From Strobilurus pachycystidiatus (lineage: Eukaryota > Basidiomycota > Agaricomycetes > Agaricales > Physalacriaceae): a DNA stretch of 64,000 nucleotides. The stretch lies in contig JAHLMK010000003.1 in the NCBI GenBank assembly GCA_019915135.1, positions 2,852,001 to 2,916,000 on the forward strand, in the 5' to 3' direction. Below are positions 1 to 12,148 of the stretch, one piece after another (the first letter of the stretch is position 1; the number at the start of each line of letters is the position of its first letter). Position numbers and translations under genes: made by a program. A model generated the notes under the pieces. That model did not search any database, was not told the origin of the DNA, and saw nothing but the letters and a program-made list of their open reading frames with translations.

Positions 1-530
1 TAATTCTTTTTACTTTCTTTTTGCTTCTCGGTCTTTCTTCTTTTCATTATCACTCACCTGTGCAACTTGTCATCATTAACATTGTATTTACGCCACGACC
101 ACGAATGAATAGTACAATGGAAGTTGTATTAACGTGTTTGAGCTAGATGTTTGATTAAGAACGTGAACTTGGGCGCACTGTAGTCTTCCCCAGGCAGGCT
201 CAATCAGCTGGCCTTTGGACGCTTTCTTGGTTGTGTCTTGTGCCATGGCTCAATCAATTCAACGATTTACCTCCAAACGCATACGGGACAGATGCATTCG
301 CTGATATCGATAGGTGTGGTCAAACACGCAGGTGAAAGGAGGAATCAGCCGGCAAGTGGAGGCAGTGCATCTTGGACCACCTCGTCGGTTGGTGGCGCAT
401 TCCTGAACCCGAATTCGACTTCGGATATATGTGCATCCTCCTCGATCTCCTTACTGACAGTATTCCTCAGTCCTTAACAGAATGTAGCAGCTCATCGCAA
501 CTTCCTTATGATAATCGATTCAAGTCTCGT
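1..530. other. Left-edge intergenic stretch
   Basis: No gene is supported here. The short open frames have no recognisable motif and no splice structure. The part next to position 531 is the 3' flank of the DUF6535 gene that ends there. I see no tRNA, strong repeat or transposon end. Confidence 0.5.
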
Positions 531-3489
531 TTAGAAAACGAACGGCTCATTTGGAGTGCTGGACTTTGTACTTAGTAGAACCGAGAGTCCGTCTTCAAGC
601 TGATCCCCTATGTGCTTTCCCTCGAGTTTTTCCCGTAAACATACATCCAGGTCAATGTCTCCATCAACCAGCTGCAAAACCTTCCCCTCAAAAAAACCAC
701 GCAAAGGAAAAGAAATGCCCTCATCCTCTTGATGGTTCCGATTCCAGAAGACGAGTTTCTCCATGGTCTGGCAACACTCCCTCCATGACATTTGAGAACG
801 ATTGGAGCAATGATCCCGGAGTGCGCGCAGAGTCAAATCGGAATCTTTAGCTGTGCAGAGGATCATGAGTATCACGGTGAGGTTGTGAGGGCGGCAGAGC
901 AAATCGAGCGAGTCTGGGGTAGGTCGGGACAGAATGAATTTCACGAACGCAGTGATGAGATCTTCAGGTTCAGCACGCCGCGCACCTGCCACCCATAGCT
1001 CTGAAATCGTCGCCATCCAGTCGTCATCTGCAAACACTTCGTACGCCTCTCCATGACCTGCATCGAGGGCATCAATCATGAACTCAAATATGGAGCGGAC
1101 GGCGGTAGTCGATCGTTTAGTCTGTCTAGTCGCCGGGGACAACGCAAATTCGTGGTGCACACATCGAGCAATGGGGACTCCGAGGAGACGATGGAGGGAG
1201 GGCATGGGGAGAGGAAGTTTGTGCATTACAACCGGCCTATAAGCATGGAGAATTCCAGGTAAACAATAATATCGAAGCTCACGAGACTCGTTCGGCTCGA
1301 AGATGCAAGTCAAGTTCACCACGTCCATAACCAGTTCTCCGAACTGATTCTGGAGGTACGTATTCTGGCGAACAGGGTAGACAACAATTAGGCAGTCTCC
1401 GATGTGCCACAAGACACATTTCAAGAGGCGGATGAAGGCGAGTTCACTGGTAAAGTCTAGGTCTCCCGTATGTATATGATGCAAAGCGAGCTTCCCGGCT
1501 GCGAGCAGGACTCGGTATGGAAGCCAAAGGGACCAGTCGGTGTCGAATGACCAGTCGGTGTTGAATGACGAAAGAATGGGGATCCGAAGCAGCGCAGTGG
1601 CGATTCCAGGTGCCTGCCGCGACAGCATTGCCTGACCCATAGTCATTGCTGTCTCCATAGAACTTGAAGTTTCCCGAACATCCGCGAAGTTCCCGGAATC
1701 AAAAAGGCTCACAAAAATCTTCGTGTACGGAATGTCGCACTGAGTATTCTTGGACGCAAAAACACCGGAGTCGACAGCGAGGATCCAAAGCCTGTTCCAC
1801 ACAAGGGGATGGAACTTGATACTGGCATTGCGTACCAGAAAGTCAAGCAGCACCTGACCGTCAAATTGGAACTCCTTCGACAAGCCTTTGACATTGGGCC
1901 GAAGTGAGACTTTCGTGGAGTCATGGTGAGAAAGCCACGCGGCGGCGGTGTAGTGCGGATCGTCGATGGTCATAGGATCGTATGGGGTGGACCATGGGTG
2001 GAGCCAGGGAACGATAGCGGTGGAACGGAGAAGGCGTTCGACCACGGTCTCCTGGCCTGGCAGAGGTAGCCGTTTTGTATTTGCATGATTGATTATAGTT
2101 GTCTTGTTAAGAATGTTCGACCTCTGTACTTGCAATCGACAGTCATCTCTGATGACCCAGGTATAGGCTGCATAAGTCCTGACCGCCGCTGGAAGGCCGC
2201 TGATTGCCTGAATGACAAGACTCTGGACAGATGGATTGGAGGACACACTATAAAGCCAATCCAGCGCATCCACCATAAGCTCATGAGCATGAAGGTTGAC
2301 AGTCAGTCTTTCCGTGGTCGATGACAGCGACGCTACTCTCCGCGGCACACTGGCGGATGGTGTCACCGATGATAGCCAAGGGCGCGCCATTATAGAGTAC
2401 AAGCGCCGAAATGAGACTCTAGACATGGCATAGAGAAATTCGGTCAATGCAGTATGATACGGGCACTGGGGAAACAAGATGGGCAGGCCGCCGCTTATGA
2501 GATAGAGGACACAGACAATGACCGTAATCACCCCGATGGTCCATGCCAAAGACGTCCGGAGAGGAATGTAGAAGAGGATGAGACCAGAGAGAAACAGCGT
2601 GAGCGAGATGTGCATCACGATAGGTAATAGTCCAATGATGATACGAACGCGCCAGCGCTCGAGGCCCATGAAACGGAACTGCCGAATCTGACTACGAAGA
2701 CCGGGGGTGCCAGAGGGGAGGGACATGTAGTGATGGAGCCACTGCTTGATCAGGACCGCGGCGAGCGCGACGACCAAACTAGCGGTCAGACTAACGGCCC
2801 AGAGGCCATTAACCCAGACGTCGATAGTGGCGGGTTCAAACTTGGCAGAGGGATTGACGGCCGGCGACGTGACGTTTGCAACTGTTACCCCGTCAGTCGA
2901 AGCGAGCTGGAGAAGGACGATATCGTAGAGCAGCAAAGCGGAAATTTCTGCGAAATCCGCTTGCAGGTTTTGGGAAACTTGAACGAGGAAGGACGTGACG
3001 ACCGCCGAGAAAAGACCGGCCTGAGTGTTTTGTCTTATAGTGTTGTTGCAACTCGTAGAGGGAGGGAGTACTCACAAACACCAACATCACATCAAGACCG
3101 TCGCGAGACTGTTCAACCATGTCTCTATCAAACTCGGCTGCCTCTTCAACGTATACGCGCCATATCCTCGCGTTGGGTGCAGTTTCCTGGCAGTATTCGT
3201 CTTCGGGAAGGCGTGCCTCGTAGTCGTCGTTGAAGACATGCTGTCCGCCGCTTTGCTTTAGCCCAAACAAGTGCCTTGCGTGTTGCTGGGGCTGAGGAGG
3301 CGGATGATGAATGACAGGCGGTGGTGTATCGGCGTCTGGAGGAGCGGGCGGTGGAGACTGTCGCTGTTCCTTTCGGCTGCCCAGAGAGGCTGTAGATTGA
3401 CGATGAGGACTATGAGATCCCGTGTCTTGTCGATGAGAGTCAGCCGGTGAAGGAGACTCGATTGGCGGCGCCGACTCGTGGTCTGCCAT
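531..3489 (-). CDS. DUF6535 membrane protein, copy A
   Basis: Two exons, 3489-3076 and 3020-531, joined by a 55-bp GTGAGT..CAG intron in phase 0; about 967 residues. The N-terminal ~95 residues are Pro/Ser-rich and disordered. The DUF6535 signature follows (YEARLPEDEYCQETAPN, then WRVYVEEAAEFDRDMVE, then DVMLVFAGLFSAVVTSFLV across the intron). About four hydrophobic segments lie between residues ~133 and ~330, including a VALAAVLIKQWLHHY stretch. The long C-terminal part has no motif I can name. I chose the ATG at 3489 because copy B starts at the matching codon; an in-frame ATG at 3618 exists but its leader resembles the 5' flank of the other copies. The C-terminus runs past the stop used in copies B and D, ending in a different tail. 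DUF6535 is known from Agaricomycotina genomes; its function is unknown. Confidence 0.85.
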
Positions 3490-5066
3490 GGACTGTGAGC
3501 CTGGTGAGATACAAGCAGACGATACAAGTATATTTCCTACTGTAGTGCTGTTGATGATGACTGAGAGAGAGCGAGTGCCCACGGACAGCCTTGACAGCTG
3601 ATCTGGATCAGATTCCACGAAAACTCGAGTCCGCGAAGCAGCTGTAGACCAGTATGTAGTAGACTACGCGCCGAGACAGTCTTTTGCAATGCGACTTGTG
3701 TATTGCGCGGTTTCTCGAGCGTCAGGAGTGGGTAATCGCGTCAGCATGGTGAGAGAAGGGACGAAGGAGAGTCGACGTCCGGCAACTCAATCTGGTTGCC
3801 GTGATGAAATGTCTGCGTCGGCCCGACGTTTCTTTGTCTCTCCCATCATCATACCAATACAGCAGATGCGCTCTCCTTCGAGAAATGGTCAGCACCGTTT
3901 CACGTAGCCCTGAATCCCCAAAGAACTTCCGACTCCGACCTCTGGAAGAGCGACACTATCCCTTTATCCTGGATACGAGGTATATACGCGTGTGGAGATT
4001 GGAACATATCTTGTATCTCCAGCCTCCTCTTCCATTTGCCCAAGGGCCTTTCTTAAGCACTTTGGACACCGTTTAGTCCTCGTTTTTCTTCATGGCTCCA
4101 TTCCGAGGCATAGACTTAACTGGGTGCTGAGAGCGCAAGTGTCGTTAGTTATTTCCAAGTTGCGGCGTACATCCGACACTGGTGCCTTCACATCCAGACA
4201 CTGTGTAAGTCTATTCTTGAATGTGATGCCCAACTGATTGTCAAGTAGCTCACACTGAAGAATGGGCTTAACGCTCTGAGCGTCTGCATGATTGACTTGC
4301 CGGGTCAGGGCATCTTTCTCTTACGACCACTCGGTCACCACCAGGTCACCACCGTGACCGTACTGTGATATATCCAAGGAGGCGCGAATACGACCATTGG
4401 CGGACTCGGTGACGAACACGTAGTTTGTGTGTTCTGTGCCATAGTCGGAATCAGAGAATGCGTCCTGCACGGAAGGACTGGATGTTCGGAGTACCTCTAC
4501 TCTCCTTCACGTCTGATCTCCTCATGTTTTGAACCACGTATGAACGTCCAAGAGAACATTGACACCTCTTCAGCCATCCTCCCATATCTTAGATCAGGAC
4601 CAGCTCAAGAGGAGAGTATGGCGAGAGGAACACCATCTTTGTCACAAGAGTACAAGTAGCGCCTGGGACAGGTACTACGTATACCTGATGCCCATGCCCA
4701 CCCCATGCCCACCTTTCATGCGCGTGCCGCGCTTTTGTTCAATCACTGATTGGTGCGTCCCCTCCTATTCCTCTCCTTCGCTCCGTCCTCACCGCTAATT
4801 CTTCCTAGGTTGCGAGCGCCGGTTTGGCTCAATCCATTCTCAAGATTTTTTTCAATGTCAGTCGCGCGTCTAGTGTTGACACTAGGAGTCCTGGGTCTGT
4901 GAGCGATGCCTCTTCTGAGTTCTCGAGACTCATTCATGGGCATCATATTCGTCATCATCTTCCACGACGTACGATAGGTTATCATATTTTCAGCGCTTCC
5001 AGCAGCAGAGTCCTCAAACAAAATGATATCCACTTAATAATAATGATCTCACCTTTCGTAGCGGCT
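3490..5066. other. Intergenic stretch between DUF6535 copies A and B
   Basis: About 1.6 kb. The part next to copy A (3490 to about 3740) is its promoter and resembles the upstream DNA of copies B, C and D. The part next to copy B (about 4900-5066) resembles the 3' flank of copy C, with a shared TCTTCTGAGTT and TCTTCCACGAC(A/G)TAC block. The middle has no gene I can support. Confidence 0.5.
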
Positions 5067-7888
5067 TCAGGGCGCTGCACTTTGTAGTACCTGGGAGAGT
5101 CCGCATTCGAGTTGATCCCCTATATGCTCTCCCTTGAGCTTTTCCCGTAAACATGCATCCAGGTCAATCTCTGCATCCACCAGCAGAAAAATCTTCCCCT
5201 CAAAGAACCCGTCCAAAGGAAAAGAGATGCCCACATCCTGCTGTTGGTTCCGATTCCAGAAGACAAGCTTCTCCATGGTCTGGTAACACTCCCTCCACGA
5301 GTCTGGGGAATGATGGGAGCAATGATCCCGGAGCATGCGCAGAGTTTTGCAATAGTTGGCTGCACAGAGGACCACGAAGATCGCAGTGAGATTGTGAGGG
5401 CGGCAGAGCAAATCAAGCGAGTCTGGCGTAGGTCGGGACAGAATGTATTTCACGAACGCAGTGAGGAGACGTTCAGGTGCAGCGCGCCGTGCACCTGCCA
5501 CCCATAGCTCTGAGATCGTCGTCATCCAGTCATCATCTACAAACACTTCGTACGCCTCGTCGTTACGTGCGTAGAGGGCAGCAATCATGAGATCGAATAT
5601 GCAACAGACAGTGGCAGTCGATTGTTCATTCATTCCCGGCGCCGGGAACAACGCAAACTCGTGGCGCACACATTGAGCGATGGGAACCCCGAGGAGACGG
5701 TGGAGGGAAGGCATGGGGAGAGGAAGTCTGTGTGTCACAAACAGCTGATAAAGACGGAGAACGTCTGGTAAACAATGGTATCGAAGCTCATTTGGCTCCA
5801 GGATACGCGTCGTCTTCACCACGTCCATGAGCAGGTCACCGGAATGACGCTGAAGATGACGATCCCCATACACCTGGAGGAAGTGACCATGATGGATCTT
5901 TGATAAGACACGCTGCAAGAGGGGAACACAGGATGGTTTGGAATCTGTGTGTTCCATCCGGACTTTATGCAGAGCAAGCTTCCCGACTGCAAATACAACT
6001 CGGTATGGAAGATGGATGGACTTGTCCGTATCGAATGGCAATAGGATGGGAGTCGAAAGCAGTGCACTAGCGATTTCGGACTCCAGCAGCAGCGGCAATG
6101 CCATCGGTGACTTTGCAATGTAAGGGGTATTCTTCAGGCTCTCGTTGAGGAGTGTCATGAGAAGCGTTGTGTATGAGGTAACCATGTGATGATCCGTGGA
6201 CGCAAAAGCACCGCGATTGACAGCGAGTTGAATAAGGCTCTGCCATACGAGAGGGTGGAGTTTGACACCCTTACCAGCATTGTCTACGAAAAAATTCAGC
6301 AGCTTCTGACTATCGTCTCCCGGCCTGTATTTGGAACAGGAAAGCCATGCGGCGGAGGTGTAGCGCTGATTGTCGTTGACGGCCTCAGGATCAAATGGGG
6401 TGATGAGGAATTCGCGGGGATCCGGCACAAGAACGTAGGAACGGAGAAAGCGTTCAACCACGGTCTCTTGGCCGGGCAAAGGCTTTTTCGTGTCTCGAGT
6501 AGAGTTGTCGGTCAACTTGGCAAGGAAATCCCACCTCTGTTTATGTAAGTCATTCCTGCCCTCCCAGGTCTCGGCTGCGTAATCCTTAACCACAGTTGGG
6601 AGGCCACTGATTGCTTGGATAACAAGACTCGTGACAGAGGGATTGGAGGACATGCTGTATAGCCAATCCAACGCGTCCACCATGAGCATTGCGCGCCCGG
6701 AATTGACAGACTGGGTTTCCACGGTGCGCAGAGATTTTAGGTCCGCCATGAATCCCCACCCTGGAAGGTTACAGAAAAAAGCAAGATAGAGTAAGCGTAT
6801 GAATGTCTCCTTGAGAACTTGAGACACATAATGAAGGAAATCTGTTAATGGAGTTTGGTATGGGCAGTCAGGAAACAAGATGGGTAGGCCGTTGCTGATG
6901 AGGTAGAGGACACAGACGACGACGGTGATCACACCGATGGTCCATGCCAAGGACATTCGGAGAGGAATGTAGAAGAGGATGAGACCGGAGAAGAAGAGCG
7001 TGAGCGACACGTGCATCAGAATGGGCAGTAATCCAATGATCACACTAACGCGCCAGCGCTTGAGGCCCATGAAACGGAACTGACGGATCTGACTGCGATG
7101 ACCCGGTGTACCAGAAGGGAGAGATGTGTAGTGGTGAAGCCATTGCTTGATCAGGACAGCAGCGAGCGCGACGACCAAACTAGCGGTCAGGCTAACAACC
7201 CATAGGCCATTGACCAAGACATCAAGAGAGGCGGGTTCGAAGTTGACGTAGGGATTGATAGAAGGCACCGTTATGTTCGGCATTGTGACCCCATCAGTCG
7301 ACGAAAGCTGGAGAAGGACAATATCGTGGAGCAGCAACGCGGAAATTTTTGTGAAATCGGCCTGGAGGTTCTGGGAGACTTGCACGAGGAAAGACGTGAC
7401 AACGGACGAGAAGAGACCGGCCTGAATGCAATAGCTTATAAGAACGGGCGTGACATTGGCGGTTTAGGACTTACGAAGACCAACATGACATCGAGACCGT
7501 CGCGAGACTGACCGACCATCAGTTGGTCAAACTCGGCTGCCTCTTCGACGTATACGCGCCATATTCTCGCGTTGGGGGCGGTCTCCTCGCAGTATGCATC
7601 TTCCGGGAGGCGTGCCTCGTAGTCGTCCTTGAAGATTTGATGTGCGCCGCTCTGCTTTAGCCCAAACACGTGCCTCGCGTGTTGCTCGGGCTGAGGAGGC
7701 GGATGATGAACGACAGGCGGTGGTATACTGGCGTCTGGAGCAGCTGGCGGTGAAGTATGTGCTTGTTCCATTCGGCCAGCCGGAGAGGCTGTAAATCGAC
7801 GACGGGGACCGTGAGATCCCGTATCTTGCTGATGAGAGGCAGACAGAGCAGGAGACTTAGTCCGTAACGACGAGTCGTGGTCTGACAT
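5067..7888 (-). CDS. DUF6535 membrane protein, copy B
   Basis: Two exons, 7888-7475 and 7421-5067, with a 53-bp GTAAGT..CAG intron at the same phase-0 place as in copy A; about 922 residues. Same layout: a Pro-rich leader (residues 1-95), the WRVYVEEAAEFDQLMVGQ signature, about four membrane segments in the next 200 residues, then a long soluble domain. The start is ATG at 7888, the only in-frame ATG before the Pro-rich leader. No frameshift or stop is seen, so this looks like the most conventional intact copy. It lies in tandem with copy A on the same strand, so unequal duplication is the simplest origin. Function unknown. Confidence 0.87.
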
Positions 7889-8180
7889 GGACTGTAAAGC
7901 AGATGAGAGACAGGCAGAAGTTACGGAGAGATTCTCTTACTGTAATGCTGTCGATGATGCAAGAGAGAGAGAGAGAGAGAGACTCGAGTGCCAGGGACAG
8001 CCTTGACATGGTATATAGAGGTGAAGGTCACTTTTCCACGCAATGTCAAAGTACAAACACATATGTAGACGGTCTGATTGAGTTTCATTCATACAGCAGA
8101 GCTACCTCGTGTTTTGCGCGGTATGAACGGGCAGGTAATGGCTACAAGCGACGGTTCATCCGATCCGAGAATAGTAGATA
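7889..8180 (-). promoter_or_regulatory. Upstream region of DUF6535 copy B
   Basis: Reading in gene direction, this has GGAAAAGTGACC (8037-8026), a TATA-like CTCTATATACC (about 8020-8010) and a (CT)n tract (about 7984-7962) before the ATG. The GGAAAAGTGAYC block also occurs upstream of copies C and D, and the pyrimidine-rich leader is shared by all copies. Transcription signals are inferred from conservation only. Confidence 0.45.
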
Positions 8181-9049
8181 ATTGTCGGCGACACAGATCG
8201 TTCTGCGCTTGACCAGTTCGATCTCGCCATCCCCAAACGCGACCGGCACAGCGTGCCTGACGTCGTCGCCCTGGGCGCCTGCTTTGGGCGCGCCGAGCGT
8301 GGCATGGGTATGGCACTCGAAAGTGGGGCGTTTTATCCAATCATACAGCGCCTACGACGCCATGAACGCCGAGACCGGCAAGTACACGCACCGAGCTCTT
8401 GAGACGGCCATCAGCGCATATATGATGTCAGCAGGAGGGAGAGGCCTGCCTAGAGTACGATGGTTATAGGGTGGATGAGTGCTGTGGGGAGGCTAGTATA
8501 AGAATATGGATTGGTGCCATGAAAGTCAAACGCACTGCGAGTAATGGCAGCCCTCCATGCATGGTTTCGCTACCATGAGCCGTACGAGCTTCGTGTCGAC
8601 CTGTCTATGACTGGTGGATTCGCGCCCGCTTGATAACAGACATCGCGTCGAGAGGTGCAGCGTGTGTGATCAAGGTGATGGTGAGAGCAAACCGTTAGGG
8701 TACCCAAACTTACCCGGTCCGGCGCCTTCCGCATCCTGCCTCGAACTCTCGTGACCGTGCGCGCTCCCTCTCTCGAAGATCGACTGCCCGGCTACAAAAT
8801 TCTGTACTCGACGAAGACGCCGGCGGGATTTCTGCGTCTTCTCCCAGCACCACCGGGTCCTCTCCGCCATGTGCCTTCTCTGAGATCCCATGCTCTCCGC
8901 CCGCGAAGCTTCCGTATGTCTCGACGCATTGGCACACAGTTTCCACCTGTAAGCTACAAACGATTGGAGGTTGACGGTCATTGTAATTTATACCTTGCAG
9001 TCCACCTTCCACGCTGTTGTCCCAGTCACAATCAATTGATCCTACAGAG
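8181..9049. other. Intergenic stretch left of the composite element
   Basis: About 870 bp. A GC-rich piece at about 8200-8420 has plus-strand open frames in two registers that look like a decayed coding fragment, but I cannot assign a family. The rest has no gene I can support. It ends where the inferred left terminus of the composite element begins. Confidence 0.35.
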
Positions 9050-9072
9050 TGTCGGACTTTCGGGGCGGCCAT

Positions 9073-9262
9073 TATGTTCGCTCATAATCCCAAATGATGC
9101 CGGTATGCCATCGGATAGATTATAACCGGTAATAAGCGAAAGGTCCGAGATTATAATGTTCGGCCGAGATTATAAGGCTTTGTTATAATGCCGGTTATAA
9201 TCAGGGTCTAGGTTCTCCGGCCCAGGAGAGCGGGAGACATTATAACGTCGCACTGCTCATCA
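9073..9262. repeat. AT-rich subterminal motif cluster, left end
   Basis: At least six copies of a short motif of the type (G/C)ATTATAA or TTATAATG occur in under 200 bp, some joined to CCGG (for example GTTATAATGCCGGTTATAATC near 9191-9211). The same motif words recur at about 26505-26605. Clustered short motifs near a terminus are typical transposase-binding subterminal repeats, but that role is inferred here. Confidence 0.6.
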
Positions 9263-9329
9263 TAATGTCAAAGAGAACAGCGTCAAAAAAGAGGGCTCGT
9301 ACCCAAGCATTACTGTAGCTCAAGGCTTA

Positions 9330-9620
9330 TTGTGTTGCTTGTCAGTTTCTCAGTTCTTTATCTGCATTTTTGTACCGTTACTGAGTACCTTTGTTTACTT
9401 GACTGACTTACTTGACTTTGCTTACTTGTGGTGACTTACTACTGTAACTGGCTTAACTTGAGTACCTTACGATGTCCTGTTCCGATATGTTGACTGATGA
9501 TGTTGAGTTGAGGCTTACGATGTTGACGTGTGACTTACCTTGGTTGACTTTGAGGCTTACGATGTTGAGTGGAGGCTTACGATGTTGACTTACTGTTTAA
9601 TTTGACTTACGAGGCCGGCC
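9330..9620. repeat. Degenerate TTGACTTAC / GAGGCTTACGATGTTGA repeats
   Basis: The phrase GAGGCTTACGATGTTGA occurs three times (about 9511, 9551 and 9572), embedded in many variants of TTGACTTAC and CTTACGATGT. It is an irregular tandem repeat just inside the inferred left end of the composite element. Confidence 0.55.
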
Positions 9621-10022
9621 TGCCGACTTGCTTTCGAGGATATTAGCAGTAAACAAGTGATGTCATTTTAACACTACACTACGGTTAAATAATTACAGCG
9701 GCGGGGTTCGATCTTAAGACTACTAAGATGAAAGTACTTACGCGCGAGAGCAATACCAATAAGCTAAGGAGAGTTCATGAGTTCTAAAACGTAGTGCAGT
9801 ATGGCATGACCCGAGTTTCGGACCTAGGTCCTATAGTGTCTGACAGTCGCAAACAAGCCATCGGTTGCTTATACTCTGCGTCTTGACAATATGGTTACGT
9901 TGACGGACTTCCAGGCCATGAGGTGTTACATTACACAAACTCGTTACAGTCTAAGATGCGAAGAAATAATATAAACCGGCTACTACAATTCAGAGGGGTA
10001 CTACTATACTTCCTAGCCCATA
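9621..10022. other. Non-coding stretch before the small minus-strand gene
   Basis: About 400 bp with no open frame, repeat or motif I can support. It is the 3' flank of the gene ending at 10023. Confidence 0.4.
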
Positions 10023-10904
10023 TCATTTGTGCGACGATCCTTCCGATTTGCCCTCGTAGCTAGACGGAGAGCGTTCTTGTTGACTGTCCTCGTCCGGGTA
10101 GAGAGGTCGTAGAGTACCCTGAACATAGGCTCGTGCCTCGTTGGAGAGTGGCACCTCCCTAGAGATAACGTCTAGGACGTCTCTGAGGGTAAAGGTGGTC
10201 GCTCCTAGCTGACTAAAACCTTGTGAAATGACGGCTCGCAGTTGACTGATTTCTTGGGCAATCGTGGTCAGTCTGTCGTCCGTCGTTGGAGTCAGACTTT
10301 CGTGAGAGGTAGTCCACTGGAGAGGCCTTGGAGCCGAGTGGGGTGGAAGACGGTGAGTAAACACCATTGGGCTATCTGTGATGCCTTCGAGTTGAGAGGA
10401 GAAGTCCTCCGCTTGGCTGGAGCTGAATGAGATGTTTCGACTGCAAGATTCAGTCTCAGTAAGCCGGTCATCGATAGAGAAACTCACCTGATGTCTCCGC
10501 TCAGGTCTCCCAAGCTGTCTGAGTCGGGAGTCGACGACCTGGATCCAATGATGTAGCGTTGCCCTGAGGGCCTGGAGACTTCGGTCAGAGTCCATTGCCA
10601 CAATTTCTAGATCACCTTACGTAGATGTGTTGACGGTGTGGGCCAGTGGTGAAACCGACGATGTTTGAGGGCTGTGGGATGGGCTCCTCATGCGACTGAA
10701 TCTCCGTTAGTTCGAATTGACATGGGATGGAGGATGTAAGACGCACGCCGAGCCTCCTGGACTCATTTCTCCTATATCGCTGTAAGACTGATTGGGGGGC
10801 GTCACCGCCCGAGTTCCAGCTGGTGGTCTCATGTCGAACTGGTTCTACAATCGTATTAGTAGCCAAGCAAGAATAGGGGAGATGAAACATACTGGCTGGC
10901 TCAT
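10023..10904 (-). CDS. Unknown small protein, five exons, inside the composite block
   Basis: Exons 10904-10893, 10844-10747, 10695-10621, 10571-10488 and 10440-10023. All four introns have GT..AG ends, are 47-51 bp long, and the frames close exactly to 228 residues; the second intron contains a CTAAC branch site. The first 95 or so residues are rich in Ser, Pro and Thr and look disordered. The C-terminal half has a possible amphipathic helix (around TTIAQEISQLRAVISQGFSQ) and a short folded-looking piece (FTLRDVLDVISREVPLSNEA). I recognise no family. The splicing structure argues for a real gene. Its place inside the block suggests an accessory role in the element, but that is inference. Confidence 0.6.
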
Positions 10905-12148
10905 CGTTACGAATGTAAAAAGAGGGATACTCTTCCTGCAGCTAGAAGAGACAGATGGCTGCTTATAAGGGAAAAGAAGGCGCGCAGTATTTTCTCTTGA
11001 TCTATCCCCAAAAACGTGAGGGCTGATCAGGCGTGGAATGACTGTTGGTGGATAGCCAATGAAGTTAAAGGCCATCATGTTAAAGACAGTGAAAGAGGGA
11101 GAGGCGTATATCACATGTCATGTTGAAACAGCTACCCTCAGACTGCGTCCGAAACCGGCACGTCTACTTCGTGTCAGAACACGTGCTTAAGGACCTTCAT
11201 TTCCGCCCTCACCTCCTACCCTCATACTGTTGCGATCTTGCTGATTTCCAAGAACTCAGGTTATCCGGCAATCTGCTCAGACATGTACACGTACTTCGCT
11301 CTCATTATCTCTGACAGACTCCATGCACGCTGATATGTTGCATGACTTAGACTCCGTATGGCGAAACAGATAGGACCGTACCACACATTTATCCGATAAT
11401 TGGCTCTGATACGCATACTTTTCTAGCTTCTAGTGACTCCAAGAAAACGAAGAACGCATGGCACGTCTACCATATGACAAGCGTCGACCAAGTAATTGGT
11501 ACCCTCCGGTACGTGTCACTAGGCGTAATCTCCACGGTGAGACCTCTTGTCCCATATAGAAGATAGCTCTGAATCTGATACCGCTTGTATGCCCATAAAG
11601 ATCACGTTCCTCAGGAATCTCACCATCACCGCGAAACATCACCATCTTATCCCACTATGGCAGACTCCCAGACATCTAGACACGCTCTAGAAGACGCGCT
11701 CCTGCTGCGTATGACCTTTCCTACGTGTCAGATGTGAGACTGATGCTCCAGGATAGCACTCTTTTGTGATAAGGCAGACGCTGCAACATCAAAACATGGA
11801 ACATATCCGTTGACTGTTCACATCGGTCCATCTAGGCTGTTCGAGTCGACAGTTTCATCCAAGAGTTCCGCGGTCAAACCTCCTCGTGTAAGTTTCCCCG
11901 AGTACTCCTCGAGACCGAACGTTCGAGATAGATTACAGTCGCAGACCACAAATCTCGAGGCTCAATATCTCTGGGGAATATCGGAGAAAATGTGAGTCTG
12001 CTCTACGCGTCATACACTCTTCATAAACTGAGTTTTGTTGTCAGCGTTCCAGAGTAGATAGATAGAAAGCTAATCAGAACCTTGTACGCAAGACATACTT
12101 CTCAACTCGCAAATTCGAGATCCCTTCTTGCCTGACCATGGACATTGC
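10905..12148. other. Stretch upstream of the transposase gene
   Basis: About 1.2 kb. It includes the promoter of the minus-strand gene starting at 10904 and of the transposase starting near 12149. A piece at about 11836-11992 has GTAAGT and GTGAGT sites and an open frame ending in QYLWGISEK, so an upstream exon of the transposase or a small separate gene is possible. I could not join it in frame. Confidence 0.35.

Noticed and set aside
8182..8469. Possible gene fragment (frames with VPDVVALGACFGRAE and ALETAISAYMM)
   Set aside because: Frames change within 250 bp, no splice sites join them and I cannot name a family; left as a remark in the intergenic entry.
10023..10601. Unspliced 192-codon reading of the small orphan gene
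   Set aside because: The five-exon model gives consistent GT..AG introns with a branch site and an exact frame closure, and it replaces the unspliced N-terminus.
11797..12055. Small spliced gene or first exons of the transposase
   Set aside because: Possible donor and acceptor sites exist, but no combination joined in frame to the transposase or closed as a convincing separate protein.
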